Shown piece by piece: positions 1 through 8,674 of a stretch of DNA of 64,000 bases. Source of the stretch: Dehalococcoidia bacterium (GTDB taxonomy: Bacteria; Chloroflexota; Dehalococcoidia; Lucifugimonadales; HRBIN23); contig JANXCH010000002.1 of assembly GCA_025060295.1 (NCBI GenBank), forward strand, positions 116,468 to 180,467, given 5' to 3'. Made by a program: the position numbers and the translations under genes. Within the stretch, counting starts at the first letter, position 1. Each line of letters opens with the position of its first letter. The notes beneath the pieces were generated by a model, which made no database searches, had not been told where the DNA came from, and worked only from the letters and a program-made list of their open reading frames with translations.

Positions 1-216
1 CAAAGGGATTTTGAGTTCGTCCAAACGCTGCCCGATGATGGGCACACAGATGAGCCCCCGCGCCTCCTTGGCCATGAAGTTGATGTGCTCCGGGGTAACC
101 TTCTCCGCCGCCACCACCAGATCGCCCTCGTTCTCCCGATCCTCGTCGTCCACGATGAGGACGAAACGGCCGGCGCGGATGTCGGCGATGGCCTCCTCTA
201 TTGTGGCGAAGGGCAT
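1..216 (-). CDS. ribBA: 3,4-dihydroxy-2-butanone 4-phosphate synthase (RibB or RibBA), N-terminal part
   Basis: First 72 codons of a gene that runs off the left edge. RibB converts ribulose 5-phosphate to 3,4-dihydroxy-2-butanone 4-phosphate, one of the two riboflavin precursors. The N-terminal motif [10 protein letters not shown] (residues 23-32) holds the acidic metal and substrate residues of the family, and the following [15 protein letters not shown] stretch is also typical. ATG at 216 lies 3 bases after the ribE stop, so it is the last visible gene of the dcd-ribD-ribE-ribBA run. Whether a GTP cyclohydrolase II domain follows (RibBA) cannot be seen. Confidence 0.93.
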   Translation of the reverse strand, partial: MPFATIEEAIADIRAGRFVLIVDDEDRENEGDLVVAAEKVTPEHINFMAKEARGLICVPIIGQRLDELKIPL

Positions 217-219
217 ACT

Positions 220-822
220 CTACCTCCGTCTCTGGAGGGAACCCTCCAGCAGACGCTCCACATACTTGGCCAGGATGTCGACTTCCAGGTTGACCACATC
301 CCCCACCTGGCGCTGGCCCAGCACCGTGTGGTGGAAAGTGTAGGGGATGATGGCGACGCGGAAGGCTTCCTCCAGCACCTCCACCACCGTCAGGCTAATG
401 CCATCCACGGCGATGAAGCCCTTTTCTACAATATAGCGCATCAGGGGCTTGGGTGCCGAGAAGGTAAAAAGGTGGCTATTGCCCTCGGGGGTGATGGCCA
501 GCACTTGCCCTGTGGCGTCCACATGCCCCTGGACGAGGTGGCCCCCCACACGCCCCCCATAGGGCAGGGGGCGTTCCAGGTTTACAGGGTCGCCCGGCTG
601 CAGCAGGCCCAGGTTGGTCCTGCGGAGGGTCTCGGGGGAAAGGTCTACGGCAAAACCTCGGGCAAGCAGACGGGTTATAGTCAGACAGGCCCCGTTGACG
701 GCGATGCTGTCCCCCACTCGCAGGCCCTCCAGAACCAGGGAGGCGTCCACCTCTAGGAGGGGGCCATCCCGCCGAATCACTCGGCCCACCTCTTCCACAA
801 TGCCGGTGAACACGCCCCTCAC
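220..822 (-). CDS. ribE: Riboflavin synthase alpha chain
   Basis: 200 aa, normal for the trimeric riboflavin synthase that dismutates two 6,7-dimethyl-8-ribityllumazine molecules into riboflavin. Two lumazine-binding repeats are visible: FTGIVEEVG at the start with VNGACLTI near 43-50, and VDGISLTV near 139-146 in the second half; [10 protein letters not shown] links them. The ATG overlaps the ribD stop by 4 bases (ATGA), which implies translational coupling. The start gives [11 protein letters not shown], three residues longer than the usual MFTGIVEE. Confidence 0.97.
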   Translation of the reverse strand: MRGVFTGIVEEVGRVIRRDGPLLEVDASLVLEGLRVGDSIAVNGACLTITRLLARGFAVDLSPETLRRTNLGLLQPGDPVNLERPLPYGGRVGGHLVQGHVDATGQVLAITPEGNSHLFTFSAPKPLMRYIVEKGFIAVDGISLTVVEVLEEAFRVAIIPYTFHHTVLGQRQVGDVVNLEVDILAKYVERLLEGSLQRRR

Positions 823-1970
823 CTCTTGGGGAGATAGCCTACCACGAGCAGGTCAGGGCCAACGCGCTCCACCCGCACCCGTTCCAGGGTAAGGGCATCA
901 GCGATCCGCGGGATACCCGCCCCTTCCACTGGGGTCGGGGCTGACTGCCCCCCGATCAGGCGGGGTGCGATACAGGCGACCACCTTATCCACTAAGCCAT
1001 AGGCAAGCAGGGCTGCATTGAGGTTGCCCCCTCCCTCCACCAGGAGGCTGGTTACCGCCCGCTGGCCCAACAGGCGACATAATGCAGGCAAGTCAACGCG
1101 CCCGTCAGGGGCGGGTACACGTACCACCTCGACCCCTGCCGCCTCCAAAGCGCGGAGACGCTCCTGCGGGGCGCGCCCGACGGCGATGAGGGTTTTTCCC
1201 CCCGGGGCCGTCAGGCACCGCGCCGAGGGTGGGGTGCGGGCGGAACTGTCCACGATGACCCGCAGGGGTTGGCGGGGGAAAAGGGTGCCATCGGGCCGAC
1301 GGGCGGAGAGGGCAGGGTCATCGGCCAGGACGGTGCCAATGCCCACCATGACGGCGTCGCTGACGAAGCGCAAACGGTGGGCCACCTCTAAAGCGGGGGG
1401 ACTGCTGATCCAGCGGGCATCCCCGGTGGTGGTGGCGATTTTCCCGTCCAGGCTCATCGCCCATTTGAGGGTCAAGAAGGGGAGGCCCGTGCGGTGCCAC
1501 TTGGCGTGGGCCTCTACCAGTTCTTGGGCTTCCTCCTGGTGCTCCCCTACCACCACCTCCACCCCTGCCGCCTGCAGGGAGCGCACGGCGTGCCCATTGA
1601 CCTGGGGGTGGGGGTCCAAGGTGGCGATGTGCACGGAGCGGATGCCGGCGCGCAAAATGACCTGCACGCACGGTGGGTGGCGTTTCCCCTCCCAGGGGTA
1701 GGGGCCGCAAGGCTCCAAAGTGGTATACAGGACGCCTCCCCTGGCCTGTTCCCCCGCCTGCTCCAGGGCCACCACCTCGGCGTGGCGTCCGCCTGCGGGT
1801 TCGGTTACCCCTTGGGCGATGACCTTGCCCCCTTTGACTACCAAAGCGGCGACTGTGGGATTAGGGCTGGCCTGTCCCTGGTGGGCACGGGCCAGGGCGA
1901 TGGCCTGGGCCATGAAGTCCGTTGGGGAGGGGGATTCGGGAGACTGCACCAGGGGCTCCGCAGAAACCAT
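819..1970 (-). CDS. ribD: Bifunctional pyrimidine deaminase/reductase RibD
   Basis: 383 aa. The N-terminal deaminase domain carries the zinc motif HAE (63-65) and two cysteines (88 and 101); the C-terminal reductase domain begins near MSLDGKIA (about 170) and contains LLVEGGG. It carries out the second and third steps of riboflavin synthesis. The cysteines are 12 residues apart (CGPYPWEGKRHPPC) instead of the usual 8 (PCSHYGRTPPC type), so the zinc loop has a small insertion. The start is 3 bases after the dcd stop; an alternative Met at residue 20 has no visible ribosome site. Confidence 0.96.
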   Translation of the reverse strand: MVSAEPLVQSPESPSPTDFMAQAIALARAHQGQASPNPTVAALVVKGGKVIAQGVTEPAGGRHAEVVALEQAGEQARGGVLYTTLEPCGPYPWEGKRHPPCVQVILRAGIRSVHIATLDPHPQVNGHAVRSLQAAGVEVVVGEHQEEAQELVEAHAKWHRTGLPFLTLKWAMSLDGKIATTTGDARWISSPPALEVAHRLRFVSDAVMVGIGTVLADDPALSARRPDGTLFPRQPLRVIVDSSARTPPSARCLTAPGGKTLIAVGRAPQERLRALEAAGVEVVRVPAPDGRVDLPALCRLLGQRAVTSLLVEGGGNLNAALLAYGLVDKVVACIAPRLIGGQSAPTPVEGAGIPRIADALTLERVRVERVGPDLLVVGYLPKR

Positions 1971-1973
1971 ATA

Positions 1974-2555
1974 TCAGGTATTGTCCCTGGAGTGTTGGTA
2001 GTCCTGATAGGCGCGACTGGGGGTGGGCACCTGTTGCCCTTGGTATTTGCTCCCTAGGCCGGGAGAGCCATATAGGCGTTCGGCAGGGGAGGTGAGGCGC
2101 AGGAACGAGATCTGGCCAATACGCATACCGTAATACAAGGTGATGGGCAAACGGGAGACATTGCTCAGTTCCAAGGTCAGATGCCCCTTCCACCCCGGGT
2201 CGACATACCCTGCCGTGGAGTGGATCAGAAGGCCCAGGCGTCCCAGGGAACTCCTTCCCTCTAGGCGGGCGACAAGGTCGGCGGGCACCTCCAGGTATTC
2301 CAGGGTGCTCCCCAACACAAACTCTCCTGGATGCAGGATGAAGGGGGTGTCGTCGCTGATCTCCTCCATCTCCATCAGGTCGTCCGTGGGCTTGCGCACA
2401 TCAATGTAGGGGCGGCGATTGTTCCGGAAGACGAGGATGCGCCGGTCCAGGTGCACATCCACACTGGAGGGCTGGATGCACGACTCATCCAGGGGGCGAA
2501 TGACCAACCGCCCCTCCCGTAACGCTGCACGGATATCCCTGTCGCTCAGTACCAC
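1974..2555 (-). CDS. dcd: dCTP deaminase (possibly bifunctional dCTP deaminase/dUTPase)
   Basis: 193 aa from a GTG start. Converts dCTP to dUTP for dTMP synthesis. Family features: VLSDRDI at the N-terminus, RPLDESCIQPSSVDV, ARLEGRSSLGRLGL (substrate-binding SSLGR), and GYVDPGWKGHLTLEL. GTG 2555 is chosen because GGGGAGG sits 6 bases upstream and a good promoter (-10 TACAAT at 2578-2583) would start transcription just ahead of it; an in-frame ATG at 2579 would fall in the -10 box. Heads the rib operon. Confidence 0.93.
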   Translation of the reverse strand: MVLSDRDIRAALREGRLVIRPLDESCIQPSSVDVHLDRRILVFRNNRRPYIDVRKPTDDLMEMEEISDDTPFILHPGEFVLGSTLEYLEVPADLVARLEGRSSLGRLGLLIHSTAGYVDPGWKGHLTLELSNVSRLPITLYYGMRIGQISFLRLTSPAERLYGSPGLGSKYQGQQVPTPSRAYQDYQHSRDNT

Positions 2556-2577
2556 GGTGGGCCTCCCCTGCACGGCC

Positions 2578-2606
2578 ATTGTAGCCCAGCCGCAGGGGCG
2601 GGGCAA
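2578..2606 (-). promoter_or_regulatory. Sigma70-type promoter for dcd-rib operon
   Basis: On the minus strand, -35 TTGCCC (2601-2606), a 17-base spacer and -10 TACAAT (2578-2583). The expected start point near 2571 leaves a leader of about 15 bases carrying GGGGAGG before the GTG of dcd. Confidence 0.65.
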
Positions 2607-2878
2607 TGCGCCACAAGCCTTTGTGCACCGTCCCCCTGGGAGGACAGTTCCGTGGTACTCCCCAAGGCTGTAGGCAAGAAGCCTGCTACGGGGGTGTGGC
2701 CTCCTGTCCTCGCACTTGGGGGGCGAACACCCTCGGCCTTTGGGTTTTTGTCTCTCCCACTGCCGGTGGTCGCCCCTAAAGGGGTTGGCGCAGGTGAGCA
2801 CAGCAGGCTCAGCAGTCCCACGGGGGCGGATGCCCAACCCACCCCTGGTGGGTGTTTGGGCGGTAAGGTTGCGCCCTG
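2607..2878. other. Gene-free, hairpin-rich interval
   Basis: About 270 bases with no convincing reading frame. Strong inverted repeats are present: GAGGACAG (2640-2647) with CTGTCCTC (2704-2711), enclosing GTAGGC...GCC TGCTAC, and the 12-bp hairpin at 2832-2861. It could encode a structured RNA. I looked for RNase P RNA, SRP RNA, T-box and FMN riboswitch signatures and found none. Confidence 0.35.
2832..2861 (-). terminator. GC-rich hairpin after the M24 peptidase gene
   Basis: GCCCA+ACCCACC pairs with GGTGGGT+TGGGC (12 bp, loop CCT, 3-base bulge) 17 bases beyond the peptidase stop. There is no U-tract, so this is a weak or factor-assisted terminator at best. Confidence 0.35.
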
Positions 2879-3967
2879 TTAGACCAGAAGGCGGGGGTCT
2901 TCGTGTTTAGGGAGGCTGGTGAGAGGACGCACCTTCCCGTTCTCCAGCACCACCGTGTCCTCTATGCGCACGCCCCCCCAGCCGGACAGGTAAATGCCTG
3001 GTTCAACGGTAAAAACCATCCCCTCCTCGAGGGGGGTTGCGCTTTCCGGCCCCAGGCGGGGAGCCTCGTGCACCGCCAGGCCGATACCGTGCCCCAGGCT
3101 ATGGCCGAAGTTCTCCTTATAGCCCGCGTCCTCTATAATCTTGCGAGCGATGCTGTCAGCGTCCCCGGCCTTCATGCCTGCCTGGATGGTGGCCATGGCC
3201 GTCAGTTGAGCGGTGAGGACGATGTCATACACCTTGCGGAAGGTGTCGGAGGGCCTCCCGAGGCAAAAGGTGCGGGTGAGGTCGGAGCAATAGCCCTGAT
3301 AGCGCGCCCCGAAGTCGATCACGATGGGTTCTCCGGCCTGAATGGGGCGGTCGGCGGCGCGGTGGTGGGGCAAAGCGGCGTTGGGGCCGCTGGCCACGAT
3401 GGTCTCAAAGGCCACCCCCTCGGCCCCCAGGTCCCGCATGGCCCGCTCCAGACGCCACGCCACAGCCCGCTCCGTCTCCCCCTCCCGGATGGTGGGAGCC
3501 ACCTGGCGCAAGGCCTGGTCGGCGATGGCCACTGCCCGGGCAATGAGGGCCAGTTCCTCTGGATCTTTGCGCATCCGCAAGGCCTCCACTACTCCTTGCG
3601 TGGCCTGCAAGGACACCCCCTCGGCTTTGGCCTCCTTCAAAGCGGAGACCAGGGCGTGATAGGTGGCCACAGTCAGGTGCCCGGCCTCAAACCCCACTTT
3701 ACGGGCACCAACCTCTTGGACCAAGGAGGGGAACCAATCGTAGCCGCTTTTTATGCGCACCACACGGAAGGCGGGGGCCTGCTGGCCGGCCTGCTCCACA
3801 TAGCGGAAGTCGGTGGCCAGCACCGCCTCGTGGGGGGTAATGAGGAGCCACCCCGCCGAGCCGGTGAAGCCCGACAGCCACCGGCGGTTTTCCGGGGTAG
3901 AGACCAGCAGGGCATCCAGCCCCATGTCTTGCAAATGGGCACGCAAGCGGGCAAGGCGCGTCTGCAT
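2879..3967 (-). CDS. M24-family Xaa-Pro aminopeptidase
   Basis: 362 aa cytosolic metallopeptidase removing N-terminal residues before proline. N-terminal creatinase-like domain (1-125), then the pita-bread catalytic domain. All five dinuclear metal ligands are visible: D218 (VIDFGARYQG), D229 (CSDLTRT), H293 (SLGHGIGL), E322 (VEPGIY) and E336 (VRIEDTVV). ATG 3967 shares its A with the aroQ stop (TAATG), so the two are translationally coupled. This pairing with aroQ is common in bacteria, often followed by efp, which is not here. Confidence 0.93.
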   Translation of the reverse strand: MQTRLARLRAHLQDMGLDALLVSTPENRRWLSGFTGSAGWLLITPHEAVLATDFRYVEQAGQQAPAFRVVRIKSGYDWFPSLVQEVGARKVGFEAGHLTVATYHALVSALKEAKAEGVSLQATQGVVEALRMRKDPEELALIARAVAIADQALRQVAPTIREGETERAVAWRLERAMRDLGAEGVAFETIVASGPNAALPHHRAADRPIQAGEPIVIDFGARYQGYCSDLTRTFCLGRPSDTFRKVYDIVLTAQLTAMATIQAGMKAGDADSIARKIIEDAGYKENFGHSLGHGIGLAVHEAPRLGPESATPLEEGMVFTVEPGIYLSGWGGVRIEDTVVLENGKVRPLTSLPKHEDPRLLV

Positions 3968-4413
3968 TACTCCTCTTCCTCCTTGATATGAGCCGATAAG
4001 AAATCCAGGGCATACAGGTAGCCGCGCCATCCCAAGCCCGATACCTGTCCCACGGCGATAGGGGCAATGACCGATTTGCTTCGCCATTCCTCCCGTGCGT
4101 GGATGTGGGACAGGTGGACTTCGACAATGGGGAGGCGGGCATCGGCCAAGGCGTCCCGCAGGGAGTAGCCGTAGTGGGTCAGGGCGCCAGGGTTGATAAT
4201 GATGCCCTGGGCGCGGGAAGCGTGCTCCTGGACGAAGTCCACCAGAGCGCCCTCGGCATTGGACTGGAAGAAGAGCAGTTCCACACCCAGTTCTTGAGCG
4301 CGCTCCTGTAAGCGCTCCTGGATGTCCTGGAGGGTGAGGGTGCCGTAGAGGGCGGGGTCGCGCGCCCCCAAGCGGTTCAGGTTGGGCCCGTTGATGACCA
4401 AGATACGCCGCAT
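3967..4413 (-). CDS. aroQ: Type II 3-dehydroquinate dehydratase
   Basis: 148 aa, the normal size of the dodecameric type II enzyme of the shikimate pathway (3-dehydroquinate to 3-dehydroshikimate). NGPNLNRLG near the N-terminus, catalytic Tyr23 in ALYGTLTL, NPGALTHYGYSLRDAL and VEVHLSHIHAREEWRSKS are all present. The ATG is one base after the stop of a broken RelE/ParE-like reading frame. I see no promoter of its own, so it may be co-transcribed with the toxin remnant. Confidence 0.96.
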   Translation of the reverse strand: MRRILVINGPNLNRLGARDPALYGTLTLQDIQERLQERAQELGVELLFFQSNAEGALVDFVQEHASRAQGIIINPGALTHYGYSLRDALADARLPIVEVHLSHIHAREEWRSKSVIAPIAVGQVSGLGWRGYLYALDFLSAHIKEEEE

Positions 4414-4414
4414 A

Positions 4415-4694
4415 CTAGGCCTCCCGCCACACCTGGTAGGCATCCTTCCGATGCACAATGCGTTGGATGATGATGACCTCGCCCGTTATCGTAAAAAGCA
4501 CCCGACTAGTCGCCGACGCGCAAACGATAGGTGTCTGCGGTTTTCAACCGTTTCACCCCAGGCATACGCCTCCTGGGGTTCTTTTCTAGCATATCCAGTT
4601 TGTGTAGGATGCGGGTTGCCGTTTTTGGGGCACCGCGTCTGATGCCTTCCAGATCCTCTTGTGCCTTTTTACTCAAAAGCACCTGTCTGGGCAA
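4415..4694 (-). pseudogene. RelE/ParE-type toxin gene with a one-base frameshift
   Basis: The first frame reads 62 residues, MPRQVLLSKKAQEDLEGI...TYRLRVGD, then stops at TAG (4506-4508). Removing one base there (about C4506 on the plus strand) turns GACTAGTCGG into GAC TAT CGG and restores DYRVLFTITGEVIIIQRIVHRKDAY to the stop at 4415-4417. That is the standard RelE/ParE C-terminus (YRLRVGDYRVLF...I..I.HR.D.Y), giving a 92-residue protein of normal length. Either a natural inactivating frameshift or a sequencing error. It overlaps the end of the upstream gene by 26 bases. Confidence 0.85.
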
Positions 4695-5343
4695 AGCGCT
4701 CCTTTACCATCGCCAGGGGCACCAGCGCCCCCTCACTACGCGCCCGCTCTGCAGGGTCAGCGGTAGGGGTGGCGGCGAGGAAGCGATCCTCGATCTCCCC
4801 CATATACTTGTCCAAAGCTTTGGCTAGAAGGCGCAAAGGCATATGCAGAGCAGGCGCAATCTCTTTGTGATGTGCTACAAAAGCTAGCACGGATATAATA
4901 ATACCAGCTTTCTGCACTGATCTCCAAGACTCCAGGAGAATGTTTACGAGAGTCCAGTCCACCCTATCAAAGTATTCCACGATGATCTGCAGAAATGTGC
5001 GATAACTCTCCAGTGCCTGCTCAAGGCGACGGCGAGTGGGTGGGGGCAAGTGGGGCTGAACCTTCTGGCGGATGGCAGAGAGGCCCTCATCCACGGCCGC
5101 CAGAATTTCCGCCTGCATTTCAGAGGGGTGTTTACCTTTAAAGTGGGCCTCAAGAGCTGCGGCTACGCGCGCCGCGAAGTCCGGATAACTGGCAAGGACT
5201 TTCTCCACACTGCGCTCCATGTCCCGGGGTGTCCGCGCCTCTAACATTGGGCCTACAAGGGCGTTCAGGTCGTGCCAAAGTTCCTCGTCACTGGGGCGGG
5301 CTCTCAACAGCAAGGACAGGGTCAAAGGGGCAGGAATAACCAT
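4669..5343 (-). CDS. Protein of unknown function upstream of the toxin remnant
   Basis: 224 aa; I do not recognise the family. Mostly predicted helical, with a moderately hydrophobic stretch near 165-180 (KAGIIISVLAFVAHH) that may be a membrane-facing helix. Start at ATG 5343 because GAGGAG lies 6-9 bases upstream. The last 26 bases overlap the start of the RelE/ParE-like toxin, as antitoxins often do, but at 224 aa with no visible DNA-binding fold it is not a standard RelB/ParD antitoxin. An atypical antitoxin role is only a guess from position. Confidence 0.7.
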   Translation of the reverse strand: MVIPAPLTLSLLLRARPSDEELWHDLNALVGPMLEARTPRDMERSVEKVLASYPDFAARVAAALEAHFKGKHPSEMQAEILAAVDEGLSAIRQKVQPHLPPPTRRRLEQALESYRTFLQIIVEYFDRVDWTLVNILLESWRSVQKAGIIISVLAFVAHHKEIAPALHMPLRLLAKALDKYMGEIEDRFLAATPTADPAERARSEGALVPLAMVKERFAQTGAFE

Positions 5344-5502
5344 AGCCCACTCCTCACTACGGTGCAGGGGCTGTCCCCCTTGCATCATACACCGCATCCT
5401 CTACCGGGTATAGACTGCACGCCTTTGGGCCAAGCCTACCGCACAGGGGAGCATTTTAGCCCACCGCACCTACGAGCACCGGGGAGGCGGTGCACTCGGG
5501 GG

Positions 5503-6543
5503 TCAGGAGGTGGGCGGGCCATCGTGTCCACCCCTTGCTTCCTCGTTCCCCCTACGGGCGCGGGGATGGCTGGCCAAGTACACCCGCCGCGTCTCGGGCT
5601 GGCTGATGTGGGTATAAATCTGGGTCGTTGTGGGGGAGGCGTGCCCCAGTAGTTCCTGTACCGCCCGCAGGTCTGCCCCTCCCTCCAGCAGATGGGTGGC
5701 GAAAGAGTGGCGGAGGGTGTGGGGGTGCACCCAGCCGTCCACCCCTGCCCGCACTGCCCATCGCTTCACCACCACCTCCATCCACCGCACCGACAGGGGC
5801 TGTCCCCAGCGGTTGAGGAACAGGGCGTCGCAGGTCTGGTCTCCTTTAAGGGCAGGGCGTCCCTCTTGCAGGTAACGGGCCAGGGCCTGCTGGGCCGGCA
5901 CACCGAAAAAGGCGATGCGCTGCTTGGAGCCTTTGCCCCACACCCGCACCTGGCGCCGAGCCAGGTCGACATCCTGCAGGCGCAACCCCGCTGCCTCACT
6001 CACTCGCAGGCCAGCCCCGTAGAGTAGTTCCAGAAGCGCCCGATCGCGCAAAGCCAAAGGGGTAGTGCCCTTCGCCTCCTCCACGATGTGATGGGCCTGG
6101 ACGCTGTCCAATACTTGCGGGAGGGTGCGCCCCAGTTTCAAGCGGGCGAGGTAAGCCGTCGGATTCTGGGGGATATGCCCTCTGCGGTGCAGGAAGCGGA
6201 AGAAGGAGCGGAGGGCGCTGACCTGCCGGGCGATGCTGCGGGGGGCATAGCCGAAGCGTCGGATGCGCCCCCCTACTTGGACCGGCTTCGCCTCGCTCAT
6301 GAGCCAGTGCAGATAGCGGCGAAGCAGGGGAAGGTTCACCTGCTCCCATTCCTTCACGTCCTCCCTCTCCAAAAGGGTCCAGAAGGGGGCCAAATCGTTT
6401 AGGTAGTTGCGCCGGGTGCGGGGTGCCAACCCCCGTTGGGCCACTAAGTATTCCGCATAGGCGGTATAGAAGGGGTGAAGCCAGGATGCCCCCCCAGGGC
6501 ACCCCGGCCCACACGGCTTGGGGGGATGGGGGAGATGGGGCAT
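5503..6543 (-). CDS. xerC: Tyrosine recombinase of the XerC/XerD type
   Basis: 346 aa. N-terminal SAM-like core-binding domain (about 24-125) and C-terminal catalytic domain with R180 (AGLRVSE), K204 (GKGSKQR), H275-x2-R278 (HTLRHSFATHL), H301 (LGHAS) and Y310 (IYTHIS). Such enzymes resolve chromosome dimers at dif. The ATG directly abuts the topA stop (TAGATG), giving the common dprA-topA-xerC order. A 38-residue proline/glycine-rich N-terminal extension and a 25-residue charged tail make it longer than the usual 300 aa. Which Xer paralogue it is cannot be told from sequence alone. Confidence 0.92.
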   Translation of the reverse strand: MPHLPHPPKPCGPGCPGGASWLHPFYTAYAEYLVAQRGLAPRTRRNYLNDLAPFWTLLEREDVKEWEQVNLPLLRRYLHWLMSEAKPVQVGGRIRRFGYAPRSIARQVSALRSFFRFLHRRGHIPQNPTAYLARLKLGRTLPQVLDSVQAHHIVEEAKGTTPLALRDRALLELLYGAGLRVSEAAGLRLQDVDLARRQVRVWGKGSKQRIAFFGVPAQQALARYLQEGRPALKGDQTCDALFLNRWGQPLSVRWMEVVVKRWAVRAGVDGWVHPHTLRHSFATHLLEGGADLRAVQELLGHASPTTTQIYTHISQPETRRVYLASHPRARRGNEEARGGHDGPPTS

Positions 6544-8667
6544 CTAGCCCTCCAGGGCGGGCACCGGTTCCCCTTCGGGCACCGGCCCCTTCCATGCACA
6601 CTGCAGGCATTCGGCCCGTTTGCCCCGCGCCGCCACCACCAGCCCTCCACACTCGGGGCAGGGTTGGGGCAGGGGGCGACGGTGAGTAGCGAAGGCGCAG
6701 GTGGGGTAGTTGGAGCATCCATAGAAAAGACCCTTGCCCTTGCCGCGGCGCGCCTTACGCTCCACCAGGTCGCCCCCACACTGGGGGCACACTGCCCCCG
6801 TGCGCACCTGGTAGGGCTTAGCGTTGCGACAATGGGGGTAGCCGCTACAGGAGAGGAAGAGCCCATACCGTCCCCGCCGTAAAAGCATGGGGCGCCCACA
6901 CTGCGCACAGATCTCCCCCGTGCTGATGTCTACCCGTTGGGCGCGGGCTTTGGCCTGCTCCAGGTCGCGGGCGAAGGGCTGGTAGAAGGCTTTCAGCACC
7001 TCCACCCGTTGGCGCTTCCCCTCGGCGATGGCGTCCAAGTCCTCCTCCATCTGGGCGGTGAAGTTATAGTCCACAATATCGGGGAAATAGTGCACCAAGA
7101 GGTCGTTCACGGCGAAGCCCAAGGGGGTAGGCACCAGTCGCCCATTCTCTCGCCGCACATAGCCCCGCTCCTGTATGGTGGAGACCGTGGGAGCGTAAGT
7201 GCTGGGGCGCCCAATGCCCCGCTCCTCTAGCGCCTTAATGAGGGACGCCTCGGTGTAGCGGGGCGGGGGCTGCGTGAAGTGCTGCACCGGCTCCAGGCGG
7301 GTGCAGTCCAACAACTCGCCTTTCTGCAGGGAGGGAAGGTTCCCCTCGGCCTCCTCCTCGGGCTCGTCTTTCCCCTCCTCATACACAGTGCGGAAGCCCA
7401 GGAACTTCACGGTGGAGCCACTGGCCCGAAACAGATACGAGGTGCCCGATAGGGTGCGGGCGTGAATGTCCACACTGACTGTGTCCAGAACGGCGTCGGC
7501 CATCTGGGACGCCACGAAGCGCTTCCAAATGAGGTCATACAGGCGGAACTGGTCGGGGGTGAGGTAGTCCTTGACCTGGGAGGGGTCCCGATGCACCGAG
7601 GTGGGGCGGATGGCCTCGTGGGCCTCCTGTGCCCCCTTGACCTTGCTGGTATAGGCGCGTGGCGAGGGCGGGAGATAGTTAGCCCCCCACCGCTGGCGGA
7701 TATAGCCCCGCGCCTCTTGCTGGGCGGTCTCGGCGACGTGGGGCGAGTCGGTGCGCATATAGGTGATGAGGCCCACAGCCCCCTGGTCGCCCAGGGGAAC
7801 CCCCTCGTACAGTTGCTGGGCGATAAGCATCGTCTGACGGGCGGACATGCGCAGTTTGCGCCAGGCCTCTTGCTGGAGGGTGCTGGTGATGAAGGGGGGC
7901 GGGGGCTTCTGGTGCACCTCCTTGGAGCGCACCTCGGCCACCTGCCAGTGTGCCCCCTGCAGGTCGTGCACGATGCGTTGAGTGGTCTCCTCATTGGGGA
8001 GGGGCAGGCGCTCCTTCTCCCCGAGGCGGCTGAACAGGCGGGCGGTGAAGACGGCCCCCTGGGGGCGCTTGCGCAGGTGGGCTGTGAGCGTCCAATACTC
8101 CTGGGGGACAAAGGCCAGAATTTCCCTTTCCCGCTCCACCACCAGGCGCAAAGCCGCCGATTGCACCCGCCCCGCCGACAGGGGCCCCCGCCAAATCTTC
8201 TGCCACAAAAAGGGGCTCAGGGTGTAGCCCACCAGACGGTCCAGGATACGGCGGGCCTGCTGGGCTTCCACCAAGTGCATATCAATGGGACGGGGATGGC
8301 GGAAGGCCTCCCGCACAGCCTGTTCGGTGATTTCGTGAAACGCCACCCGCCGCACCTTGCGGGGGTCCAGCCGCGCCGCCTGCACCAAGTGCCAGGCGAT
8401 GGCTTCCCCCTCCCGGTCGGGGTCTGTGGCCAGGTAGACCGCCTCCGCGTCCCGAGCAAGCCTCTGCACCTCTTGGATGACAGGGCGCTTGTCGGGCAGG
8501 GTAACATAGGTTGGCTCAAAGCCGTTGGCGATCTCCACGCCCAGGCGGTCTTTGGGCAGGTCGCGCACATGGCCTTTAGAGGCCTTCACCACATACCCCG
8601 TGCCCAAAATGTGGGCCAGGGTGCGCGCCTTGGCGGGGGATTCCACAATCACCAGGCGATCTGGCAT
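6544..8667 (-). CDS. topA: DNA topoisomerase I
   Basis: 707 aa type IA topoisomerase relaxing negative supercoils. TOPRIM domain at the N-terminus (VIVESPAKA with E9; TDPDREGEA with D82 and D84), active-site tyrosine Y303 in ITYMRTDS, and three C-terminal zinc ribbons (CAQCGRP..CSGYPHC, CPQCGGD..CSNYPTC, CPECGGL..CLQC). ATG 8667 is chosen over the upstream frame because MPDRLVIVESPAKA matches the family N-terminus. It follows dprA by 7 bases. Confidence 0.97.
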   Translation of the reverse strand: MPDRLVIVESPAKARTLAHILGTGYVVKASKGHVRDLPKDRLGVEIANGFEPTYVTLPDKRPVIQEVQRLARDAEAVYLATDPDREGEAIAWHLVQAARLDPRKVRRVAFHEITEQAVREAFRHPRPIDMHLVEAQQARRILDRLVGYTLSPFLWQKIWRGPLSAGRVQSAALRLVVEREREILAFVPQEYWTLTAHLRKRPQGAVFTARLFSRLGEKERLPLPNEETTQRIVHDLQGAHWQVAEVRSKEVHQKPPPPFITSTLQQEAWRKLRMSARQTMLIAQQLYEGVPLGDQGAVGLITYMRTDSPHVAETAQQEARGYIRQRWGANYLPPSPRAYTSKVKGAQEAHEAIRPTSVHRDPSQVKDYLTPDQFRLYDLIWKRFVASQMADAVLDTVSVDIHARTLSGTSYLFRASGSTVKFLGFRTVYEEGKDEPEEEAEGNLPSLQKGELLDCTRLEPVQHFTQPPPRYTEASLIKALEERGIGRPSTYAPTVSTIQERGYVRRENGRLVPTPLGFAVNDLLVHYFPDIVDYNFTAQMEEDLDAIAEGKRQRVEVLKAFYQPFARDLEQAKARAQRVDISTGEICAQCGRPMLLRRGRYGLFLSCSGYPHCRNAKPYQVRTGAVCPQCGGDLVERKARRGKGKGLFYGCSNYPTCAFATHRRPLPQPCPECGGLVVAARGKRAECLQCAWKGPVPEGEPVPALEG

Positions 8668-8674
8668 ACCACCC

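Noticed and set aside
2556..2878. FMN riboswitch ahead of the riboflavin genes
   Set aside because: The conserved RFN sequence blocks are not present on the minus strand, and the promoter lies only about 15 bases ahead of the dcd start.
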